The notes beneath the pieces were generated by a model. It did no database searches. It was given only the letters and a program-made list of their open reading frames with translations, and had not been told where the DNA came from. Of a DNA stretch of 64,000 bases, positions 11,153 through 20,422 are shown piece by piece. The translations under genes and the position numbers were made by a program. This DNA is from Staphylotrichum longicolle (Eukaryota > Ascomycota > Sordariomycetes > Sordariales > Chaetomiaceae): positions 9,982,001-10,046,000 of the forward strand of contig JAHCVI010000001.1 of assembly GCA_019096155.1 (NCBI GenBank), given 5' to 3'. Numbering within the stretch: position 1 is the first letter of the stretch; the number at the start of each line of letters is the position of its first letter.

Positions 11153-11774
11153 GGAGGGGCTCTGTCGCGTAACGCTCGCGCTGAAAGTTATCTTGGCATG
11201 TAAGGGGGATTGCTTTTTTTTTGGACCGATTATAATCCGGCGACCTTGGCATATGTTTTTGCAGGGTGGGGAAAAGGTAGTAATGAGGAGGAGGCATAAG
11301 GAAAGAGACAGTCAGTCGTCTTGGGCAGCTTGGCCTCGTTGTCATCTATAGACGTTCTAGTGGAGACATTTTATGAGCGATGCGAATCAGCCTGCGCTGC
11401 AAAGTAACGTGTGAAAGTTTGCTAGTCGTATGCGCCGCGTAGTCACCGCCGCGTATTCACCTGCTTGGTATATATGCCGTCTGTATCGCGCCTGCAGGTG
11501 CGAGGGGCTTGTACGGGTATCTAAGGTAAGGTATTCCTCATGCTCCGTAACACACAGTTCAACCTCGACTAGACCCAACCAACAATGCAGCCGATGAATC
11601 AACAAACTCCAATTCCATCCCCGCTGTCCTCACTCTGACAGATACCATCCGGCATACCAGCCAGTCACAAACGCCCCAAACCAAACCGCAGCCCATGATA
11701 TTTCCCCAAAGTCAACTCCCATTTGTCCTCCCCCCACCTTCCCACTTCCCAAAACAAAGCACACAGAAGAACTG
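11153..11774. other. Convergent 3' region between UGP1 and the ING gene
   Basis: 622 bp between two convergent stop codons. It should hold both 3' untranslated regions and polyadenylation sites. There is a T-rich run at about 11,213-11,221. I see no gene or repeat. Confidence 0.5.
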
Positions 11775-13303
11775 TTACCCGCCCTTCCGCCTCAACTTTT
11801 CACTACACTCGGGGCAGTACCACGTGCCGTTGGGCTCGCTCTTGAGCCCGACGCAGCCCCAGTGGAACCACTCGTAGGGGCAGCGGTCGTTGTCGCAGGC
11901 CACCATGTTGCCGAAGCTGACGTTCTGGCACGAGCAATACTTCCTGTCGTCGCCGGCCTCGTCGTCGTCCACGTCCATCATGTCGTCCTCGTCCTTGATG
12001 GCCGCCGTCGCGGATGTTGCGGCGCCGGTGGTGTGGGTGTTGGTGCGGGTGCGGGGGCCGCGGGCGTGGTTGCTGACTGCCGCTGCCGCCGCCGCCGCCG
12101 CCGGGCATGTCCGGGCCGCCGTTGGCGCCGTTGGGTGGTTGTTGAGGGAGGGGGAGGAGCGGTGATGCGCGCTGCCCTGGTCGCGGCCGCTGGTGCTGCC
12201 GTTGGTGGTGGGAGGTTGGCTTGGTTGGAGCCGGAGCGGGAGAGAGCGGCGGGGGTGCCGCGGCCGCCGGTCGTGCGGGCGTCGCTTTCGTCGTCGCTTC
12301 CGGAGGAAGCCGAGGAGAGCTCGCTCTCGGCAGCGGAAGAGGGGGAGTTCTTGGCAGCGCGCTTGACGCGAGAAAGGCCGGACTTGTTAGGCGCCGGTGT
12401 GCCCTTCTTGCGTCCTGCGGTGCTGGAGGGTGTGCCGGCCTTGCGGACGCCTCCGGCTAGCGATCCCTTGGATGTTGCGCGGGGGCCCGCACTACCGGCC
12501 CGTTGGACGCCGGGAGCGGTCTGGTGGCCCTTTGGTGTGCCTGGTCCGAGCGAGGAGTGCCTAGCTAGTCCGCTGGATGTGTTGGGGAGGTTCCCGAGGC
12601 CACTGTTTGACCGAGGCAGGCGCTTGGTTGAAGGGCCGGCCGAGCTCTCGCGAGCCTGGCGGCCCATGATCATGCTCGCGGCAGGAGTCGCCGGCGCAGA
12701 GGCCGAGCCGTGTTGTTGTGATTGGGCGTTGCGGACCTGGGCATTGGCTGCTCGGACCTGGGGGCCATTTGACATGTTGAGGGCCGAAGTAACGGGATTC
12801 GTGGCGTTCACGCCTCGGAGGACCGACGTCCCGTTCGTGGAGTTCGCAGCGCTCGGTCGCAGGAGGGAGGGAAGTTCGTCGGGATCGGTGAAGCCGGGCT
12901 CTCCACGGTCATAGAGCATCTTGATCTGCATATCGAGCTGGCGGGTGTGCTTGTCCATAATCTGTTGCAGCTTCTGGGTCAAGGCGAGCTTTTCGTTGGA
13001 CAGCTGTTCCGCGGCGGCGAAGTTTTTGCGAATTGTTACCCTGTATTCCTCCTCCTTTGGGTTCGGATGGTGGCTGCCATGGGCCTTAATCCACTTCTGT
13101 ATCCGGCCATCCCGATCGTCAATCTCGCGCACCAGCTTGTCATACTGGCGGTCCTTGTCCGCGATCTCGTCCTGGAGGAAGCGCAGTTCCTCGGGCAGGT
13201 TCTGTGTCCTGTTGATCCACTCGTCCAGGACCAGTGACGGGTCGAGCGACTCGACAGGCGGCATCTTCCTGACGAAGTCGATGGATAGATCGTCTCTAGG
13301 CAT
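11775..13303 (-). CDS. ING-family PHD-finger protein (Yng2/Pho23 type), one frame break
   Basis: Nuclear chromatin reader, a subunit of histone acetyltransferase or deacetylase complexes. The N-terminal ING domain (residues about 15-135) contains [20 protein letters not shown] and [13 protein letters not shown] with coiled-coil character. A long Ser/Ala/Pro-rich basic linker follows. At the C-terminus (11,775-11,981) a complete Cys4-His-Cys3 PHD finger is visible: YCSCQN, ACDNDRC, WFHWGC, WYCPEC, the type that binds trimethylated H3K4. The start at 13303 ([13 protein letters not shown]) is the first methionine of the conserved frame. The linker frame runs into Arg-rich translation after about 12,160 and ends at 11,978, while the PHD lies in another frame, so one or more single-base shifts must fall in the GC-rich repeat between about 11,985 and 12,170. 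An intron there cannot be excluded but no good splice sites are seen. It is divergent from the Hos2-like deacetylase gene. Confidence 0.88.
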
Positions 13304-14382
13304 GGCTGTTAACCCGCCGTCCGGCGAACGAGCTGCCGGCGCGGCACGAGGTCAGGAAGCGCGGTGCGCGAAGGAGAGGACGCCCCACTCCCGAGTCAAA
13401 TCAACTCTGAGACGACCCGGAGAGGACCGCAGAAAGCAAAACCCCCGGCTGCGGAAGCGCGAGAGACGGCTGAAAAATGAACAGAGATGGTCTTTCGTCT
13501 CGTGGCTATCTCATCGTGAAAACGCAATGCAGATTTTTAGGAGACAGAGAGCGATTCGCGGACAGGTGGACAGGTAGACAGGTAGACAGGTGGAGGGTGG
13601 AACGAGGGCCAAGGTACGGATGACGCAGAGTGGCCCCGGGGCTGTCAAATACGGCCGGTGGAAATGTGGTTCAGAGGAGAATTCCACAGGCTCACCTGTC
13701 GAAAAAAGGGAGAATTTCACTCCCCGGCTAACCCCCACCCCTGTCGCCCAAGAGAGAACTGGCGCGAAATTGATGAGATGGAGCTGGGAAGGCGAGGCCA
13801 GATTCGTGTGGAGAGCAGGCAAGAAGGCCTCTTTCCTGTCGCCAAAACCCGCGTTTGTTTCACAGCGGGAGAAGTTCGGTTCTCAGCCTCGCCAATCAAG
13901 ACTCAACGAAGAGCAGCGGGGCCGGGCCCTGTGTTCAGCGGAGGCGCAGGGGAGAGCGGCGTGCTAGCCGTGCTAGCCGGATCAGTACTAGCGGGACTCC
14001 AGAATCATGGGTGGATCGCCACATCAAAGGACGACGCGGATCCATTTGCTGCTGCAGCCGCGGATTCGAGATGCCATTTCATTTCCATGCAGCATCACCA
14101 CACACACCTCACAACCTACAGCCGTGATCAGCGTCGTCGATACGATATATCCCTGCGCCGTTTATCAGCAGGTGGCCGACATAACTCATCATCTAAACGG
14201 GCCATTCTCGAAGATTTGCACTCGATCTAGGATCCGCCCCGACAAAACCTAAGTTAGGTGTCTGAGTTGCCCACGGATTTAGCCAGTGGAGACCAACTGC
14301 CGCCAGAGCCCCACGAGGAACACCTCGACTGCGACAAGTCTGGCACTCAGGCCGCACACTTCGTTCTAAACCAGGCGCGGCC
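13304..14382. other. Divergent promoter region of the ING and HDAC genes
   Basis: 1,079 bp shared between two divergently transcribed chromatin genes. It contains an 8-bp tandem repeat at 13561-13592 (listed separately) and a two-copy GTGCTAGCC motif near 13,958-13,977. No coding sequence is supported. Confidence 0.5.
13561..13592. repeat. 8-bp tandem repeat (GACAGGTR)x4
   Basis: Four consecutive units GACAGGTG, GACAGGTA, GACAGGTA, GACAGGTG about 260 bp upstream of the ING start codon. It is probably a simple minisatellite in the 5' leader or promoter. Confidence 0.8.
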
Positions 14383-15873
14383 ATGGACGTCGCAGCCTAC
14401 CAGTACCGGCCCCCCAAGCCAAACTACCTGCCCGACAATGTGGCCCTTGACGAACCCATCGTCGAGGACTACACCCTCCCCCTGGGCAAGGCTGACGACC
14501 GCGAAAATGCCGTCTTCTTCAACAAGATGAAATTTGCAGCCCAGGAGTACGGCATCGTCAGGCCAAAGGGCTACACCGTCTCCTTCCACGCCACGCCCGA
14601 GATGGAGAGGCACCACTTCGGCCAGACTCACCCCATGAAGCCGTGGCGCCTGACGCTGACGAAGAGCCTGGTAACATCGTACGGCATGCCCTTTGCCATG
14701 GACAACTACGTGACGCGGGAGGCCACGTACGAGGAGCTCAACTCGTTTCACTCCAGCGACTACCTGGATTACCTGTCGACCGCCGCCCCAGAGGACCAGC
14801 CACGGGATATCGAGAACCCTGACAAGGAGGTTAAGTTCAACCTTGGCGGGAGTGACTGCCCGCTCTTCCACGGCCTGTACAACTACTGCTCCATGTCGGC
14901 CGGCTGCTCACTAGACGCCGCCCGCAAGATCTGCAGCAATCAGTCCGACATCGCCATCGCCTGGGGCGGCGGGCTCCATCACGCCAAGCGGTCCGAGGCA
15001 TCCGGCTTCTGCTACATCAACGACATTGTGCTCGCCATTCTGCAGCTTCTGCGAATTCATCCGCGCGTGCTGTACATCGACATCGACGTCCACCACGGCG
15101 ATGGTGTCGAGGAGGCCTTCTTTTCCACCGACCGCGTCATGACGGTCTCATTTCACAAGTACCAGCCCGACCAGTTCTTCCCCGGCACGGGCGGACTCGA
15201 GGACAACGGCCCCAAGAATGAGCACAACCCGGGTGCGCACCACGCCATTAACGTGCCTCTCCAGGATGGCATTACGGACGAGCAGTATGAGGCGCTCTTC
15301 CAGAACATCATCGGCACCATCAACGAGCGCTATCGGCCGACAGCCATCGCGCTGCAGTGCGGCGCCGACTCGCTCGCGGGCGACCGCCTGGGCCGCTTCA
15401 ACCTGCGCGTACAGGGCCACGGTGCCTGCGTGCGGTACTGCAAGAGCCTGGGCCTGCCCATGATCATGTTTGGCGGGGGCGGATACACGCCGCGAAACGT
15501 GGCCCGGGCGTGGGCCTACGAGACTTCGATCGCCATCGGAGCCGACACGCGCATCCCCGAGACGATCCCGGAGCACGCGCCCTGGCGCGAGCACTTCATA
15601 CACGACACCCTGTTCCCGACGCTGGAGCAGAGCATGAACGAGCCGCGCCATAACCGCAATTCGGAGAAGCGGTTACGAGAGATTGTCACCCACGTGCACG
15701 AGCAGTTGCGTTTTGTGTCGCACGCGCCCAGCGTCCAAAGCCAGATCATCCCGCCAGACTTGGGGCCCATCCGGGACGATGTGGAGGCGCGGTTGAAGGA
15801 GGAAAATGAGGAGCGGAACGATGGGCTGAGGAGGATCAGAGAGGAAGGAGTCGGGGATGCGATGGAGTACTGA
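14383..15873 (+). CDS. Class I histone deacetylase, Hos2/HosA type
   Basis: Zinc-dependent deacetylase of histone tails; yeast Hos2 works in the Set3 complex. Single exon, 496 residues. The start MDVAAYQYRPPKPNYLPDNV is the first methionine and fits a HosA-like N-terminus. The early motif HFGQTHPMKPWRLTLTKSLV is Hos2-like; Rpd3 orthologues have HPMKPHRIRM here. Catalytic elements are intact: the His pair in WGGGLHHAKR, zinc ligands in DIDVHHGDGVEEAF and CGADSLAGDRLG, and the transition-state Tyr in GGGGYTPRNVARAWAYE. The acidic tail EENEERNDGLRRIREEG is typical. It sits head-to-head with the ING/PHD gene over a 1.08 kb region. Confidence 0.95.
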   Translation: MDVAAYQYRPPKPNYLPDNVALDEPIVEDYTLPLGKADDRENAVFFNKMKFAAQEYGIVRPKGYTVSFHATPEMERHHFGQTHPMKPWRLTLTKSLVTSYGMPFAMDNYVTREATYEELNSFHSSDYLDYLSTAAPEDQPRDIENPDKEVKFNLGGSDCPLFHGLYNYCSMSAGCSLDAARKICSNQSDIAIAWGGGLHHAKRSEASGFCYINDIVLAILQLLRIHPRVLYIDIDVHHGDGVEEAFFSTDRVMTVSFHKYQPDQFFPGTGGLEDNGPKNEHNPGAHHAINVPLQDGITDEQYEALFQNIIGTINERYRPTAIALQCGADSLAGDRLGRFNLRVQGHGACVRYCKSLGLPMIMFGGGGYTPRNVARAWAYETSIAIGADTRIPETIPEHAPWREHFIHDTLFPTLEQSMNEPRHNRNSEKRLREIVTHVHEQLRFVSHAPSVQSQIIPPDLGPIRDDVEARLKEENEERNDGLRRIREEGVGDAMEY

Positions 15874-16744
15874 GTGTGCGGAGCGGCTGCTTGTTTGATA
15901 CCCAGAGTGGCTCATCAGGATAAGAGAATCGGTCACAGGTGCCGAATGCTTTCCCCAGCATCAACAGGGGTTTCAAATTCCTCTGTTTGCCTCCGCGCGT
16001 CCTGAATTTTTGAGATGGAGACACCCTTCGATCAGCAAAGTCCTGCTCACGACCAGATCATGGAACGTTACCCAGCTCGGCCCCGACGTCGTTTAAGCGG
16101 TTCTGTATGACCTGCTTCGCGAGAGTGGAAGTGTCCGGCCGATTGCGCCGCGTCTCGTGGCTCATGCATCAGCAACATCACCTAGTTTCCTTGCATCGTG
16201 GTCAAATTTGGCGTGTAAACAGCGGTTCTCGCACTCCCTCAGCCGTTGGGCGTAGGCGTTGCGATATCAGGCTTTTGCCACCAAGCTTCAGGGGGTTAGA
16301 GTCCGTCTGTACGGGGCAGCTTGGATGTTCGTCAAGTGATCAGCTCTCAGGACGGAATGCTTCACGAGCCTTCGCTGAACTCCTCGGGGCCTAGTCCATC
16401 CCGGCTGCGCGCAGGGTCTCGGTGTTGACATCCCGCGGAAAACAAGTCTCGTCTTTCTTTCTGGCGAGTAATCATACCCAAAACATCTCTCCCGTGTTCT
16501 TCTTGCAAACTTCTGCAGCATGTGCTCCTTCACATACTATGCTGCAGGCCAGAAACAGCCCCCTCGGCTTGCTTGCAGTCCCCGAAGTCGTTCCCGGAGT
16601 TGTCCCCAAGTCCTGATCTGTTTTCTCCTGTTCTTGCCTCTCCTGATCTTTCCTATTCTGAGATGTCATCTTGGAGATATTGAGCTCTGTCTGCTGCACA
16701 TCCCAAGCAGCACCATTTCCTCTGTCCCATGATTACTTGGTCTC
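15874..16744. other. Intergenic, HDAC 3' flank and transporter promoter
   Basis: 871 bp with no supportable gene. Pyrimidine-rich sequence from about 16,600 to 16,740 looks like the leader of the following transporter gene. Confidence 0.5.
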
Positions 16745-18640
16745 TTGTATACCTTTATATCACTAGACACACCTAGCCATGTCTATGAACCGAGTTCGTC
16801 CCTCGAGACGTACACAACCATTCCCGTGGGTGGCGCGCGGATCAGGAGCGCCTCCGAAGCGTCGACACGGGCACGCAAGCTCTCGTTCAACCCCCTTCCG
16901 GAGGAATGGAATCCTCCGACGACAGCGGACCAGCCCCTGGCCGTTGGGGCGTTTGAAGTGCCCAAATGGAAGCGGCTACGTAGGTTTTTCGTGCTGATAT
17001 TACCGTCCTCGTCTATACCTCAGGCTTGCTGACACGCGGGAAACAGTTCAGGTCCTCGCCGGCGTCCTGTACTGCATGCTCGCGGCTGGCGTCGTCTTTG
17101 GCTTCGCGGCCATCAAGCCCGTGCTGAAGGCAGAAGGTGCGTACAGACGACTCTGTGCGGTCCTAGACGATGCACCCAGTGACGGAAATACGTGCGTCGA
17201 GATGCGCCTCAACCTCATGTTCACCGTCGCTGCCGTGGCTACTAACGTCGCCGCGTTGCCGGTGGGTGCCATTCTCGACCATTATGGGCCCCGGGTGTGT
17301 AGCATAATTGGTAGCCTCTTCCTGGCGGCGGGCGCGCTGTTGATGGCATGGGAGAGCATCTTGCCCTTTGATGGCCTGTTCCTTGGCTACCTGTTTCTGG
17401 CGCTGGGCGGCCCGTTCACGTACATCTCGTCGTTTCACCTGTCGAACGCCTTCCCGCGGCACTCAGGGTTCATCCTCGCCCTCATGACGGGTGCGTTTGA
17501 CGCGTCGAGCGCGCTGTTCCTCGTCTACCGTATCGTCTGGCAGGCCACAAACGGCGCCTTGAACCAGACGCGCTTCTTCTCGCTGTACGTCTTCGTGCCG
17601 GCGGGCATCATTCTGCTGCAGTTCATCCTCATGCCGGCGCAGTCGTACAAGACGGCGGGCGAGCTGATCGAAGCGCTCCGAGAACCGCTCGAGGCCATCG
17701 AAGAAATCGATGCGCGCCCCGTGGAGGCGGACAGCGAGCTGGCTGCGTTCCTCCACGAAGAGACTTTCCAGGAGCAGGTGGACGTGATCGAGGGCATCCA
17801 AGACGTCCTTGGCCCCACCAAAGCCAGGCCCGACGAACAGCTCGAGCGAGAGACGCACATCAACGACATCTCGGGCGTCTGGGGCGTCATGCACGGCCTG
17901 CCTGCCCGCGAGCAGTTCAAATCCTTCTGGTTCGTCCTGGTCTGCGCCTTTACCGGTACGTTTCTTCCCCCTCCCCCAACCGCCAAACAGCCCCCAATGA
18001 CGACTACTCAAACTAACACACCACCCCCCTTTCCTTCCAGTCGTCCAAATGACCCGGATCAACTTCTTCCTCACCACCGTCCGCGCGCAGTACGCGCACC
18101 TCCTCCCGTCCCCCGCCGACGCCGCCGCGGCCGCGCTCAACACCTTCTTCGACGTGGCCCTCCCGCCGGCGGCCTGCTCGCGATCCCCTTCATCGGCCTC
18201 GTCCTCGACCGCACCAGCACGCCGGCCGTGCTCGCCGTGCTCGTCGTCGCCGCCGCGGCCATGGGCGTCCTGGGCCTCGTGGCGGGCCGCGCTGGGCGGC
18301 GTACGCCAACGTCGTGCTGTTCGCGCTGCTGTACCGCCCCTTCTACTACACGGCCGTGTCCGACCTGTGCCAAGGTGTTTGGGTTCGCGACGTTTGGGAC
18401 CGTGTACGGGGCCGTGATCTGCTGCGCGGGCGTGGCGAACCTGGGGCAGGCGGGCTGGACTGGGTGTTTGAGAGGGCGTGCCGGGGGGACCCGACGGTGG
18501 TGAATGCCATGTTGCTGCTGTGGGGGCTGGGGACGGGGATGTTGTTGGTTGGGTACGTCGAGGTGCAGGGGAATAGGGGAGCCAGGGGAGGGGGAGGGGT
18601 CGGTGGGACGGTGGGTTATGAGGGGGTATGGACGGTGTGA
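16745..18640 (+). CDS. MFS transporter of the FMP42 type, several frame breaks
   Basis: Membrane transporter of the fungal FMP42 branch of the major facilitator superfamily (distantly related to LAT3-like carriers); substrate unknown. The N-terminal cytosolic part reads YEPSSSLETYTTIPV, then KLSFNPLPEEW. Helices follow with VLAGVLYCMLAAGVVFGFAA, LPVGAILDHYGPRVCSIIG and LGGPFTYISSFHLSNAFP. FTVVQMTRINFFLTTVRAQ follows intron 2. Introns are 16980-17046 and 17956-18040. No in-frame ATG precedes the conserved N-terminus: its frame opens after a stop at 16730-16732 and the nearest ATGs (16729, 16779) are in other frames. After 18,150 the protein continues as LLAIPFIGLVLDRT, then MLFALLYRPFYYTAVSD, then CAKVFGFATFGTVYGAVICC, then WVFERACRGDPTVVNAMLL, each in a different frame, needing breaks near 18,165, 18,300, 18,375 and 18,455. 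I infer sequencing indels. Confidence 0.82.
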
Positions 18641-20422
18641 GGAGCGACGGGGAGGGGGAATTGCATTTCCAAGGGGATAGATAGACGAAGAGCAGTACGG
18701 GCGTCGCGACAAAGGGTTTTGGGATATTGCTTTGGGTTGGTTTACTTTCCATGTTGCTGGTTGGGAATGGTGTGTTTGGATAGACATTGATGTTATTACT
18801 CAAAACACATCTGGTTTAGCTGTGCGCTTGCTTGGAGCCTTCCCCAATGTTGAAAAGGCTGGCGAAATGATTCTGAAGTTGGCTTCTGGGGCCGTCTGTG
18901 GCACATTTACGATGTGTTGTTTATCGAAGCTGGCACCCACCAAATTAGAAACGCAGTATTTTCTTTCATTCAAAAAGATAAAAGCTCGACAGTAGTGAAG
19001 AGTTCCTCATGATTTCAACCCTGCAGTTGAAGACACGAGCTTGGGTGTTGGTGTAATACGACGCGAACATGACCAGACTTGTGGATCTCAACAGAGCAGT
19101 TGTTGCCCGTTCTCTCTGCTCGCGTAGAATCTCAGTGTATCATTCCCGGAATAGCTTACGGTGTTATTGCCGCATCAGTCACCTGCTATTCCGTTCATCA
19201 ATCTTCAAAGTTGAAAGCCATTTTTCAGTGACCGCCGTAATCTGTTCTCATGGCTTTGATGAAGTGTCGTTGGTGTCGTCGCGAGACAAGATCGAGTCGA
19301 TTCGGCAATTGCACATGGCGTCCCAAAATAGGTCGCCCAACGGCTGGGCCCGCTCTGATCCGAATTCCTCTTCCCGGCCGGACCCTGTCAGACCCCGACA
19401 GCCCCTGCCGGTCTGCCGGCCAGACCCTGACAACGATGGCCTGTGCATGCCAGGCCGCCTTTCCAGGTTGTACCTTTGTGCCTGGGCTACCAAATCTTCG
19501 AGTCGTTATCCACTCCCCCCGAGTCTTTTTGACTGCGCCCCTCAACAAATATTTGGTCATCACCTTTTACATCAAGCTCCCACCTCAACCCCATGCATGT
19601 GCTCGGCTGCCCGTCGATAACCCAACAAGATGGGTACGTGAAAATTGGACTAACCAGTTCAAGGCCAATGCTCTGCCAATGTTCTGCCGCTGCGCTGCCA
19701 ATGCAATGCCCGAGTGGAAATGCCAGGGCACGGAACCGCCCGGTTCGGCCATGGGGGCGCTTCCCGGGCTCCCTCACTGGCTCTGTCGCTCCCCAAGCCT
19801 GCTAAGCGCCCAGCCTGCGAGGCCAATCACAGAGGGGCTGCTTTGCAGTGCCGCCACCCCATGCCCCTCCCTGGGCGACCCCAGCTGCCCCCTGCTCTTC
19901 CCCTGCGACCCCCTGTCGGGATCGCAACGCGGCCTGCACATCTGGCCGCATAATGCCCGGCCTGACGTCCTCGGCCTGGATCCTCGACACTTGAGCTTCC
20001 GTCGAACTGGCTGTCCAGCTTGTATCAGATCTTGCGCTGTGCAGCGTGTTTGCGGCGTCCTCTTGTTATTTTTCATTGTCTCTTTTTGGCAACGAGCTTG
20101 CTCATTCACCCAAGTTGCCCCTCCACGGCACAACCTGGAATCTGTGCCCCTCTCCCCGCGTTGCAGGGGTGCCGATTTCGATTTCCAAGGAGGGGTTCCA
20201 GGTTGCCTCGCTACCTGACCTTGGCTCGCTGACACGGTGACACCACACTCGTCCCGTCTGGCGAGAGAGGACTCCAATACCACGCCCTCGACGTTGCGAC
20301 AAGGAGGAGCAGCTTTTGCCTTGTCCAAGGCTCGACGCCATCAGACAAAAGACAGTCGTTGTCGATCAGACCACCGCTTTCCCACGAGCACGACGATAAT
20401 CACGACGACAACCACGACGACC
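18641..20422. other. Intergenic, 1.8 kb
   Basis: No supportable gene. 18,770-19,250 is relatively AT-rich. 19,320-20,200 is GC-rich with open frames on both strands that have no recognisable protein features. 20,330-20,422 has short CGACRA-type repeats and is probably the leader of the WW/PhoD-like gene. Confidence 0.5.

Noticed and set aside
17463..18803. 446-codon open frame antisense to the MFS transporter
   Set aside because: Arg/Pro-rich translation and antisense to recognised transporter helices.
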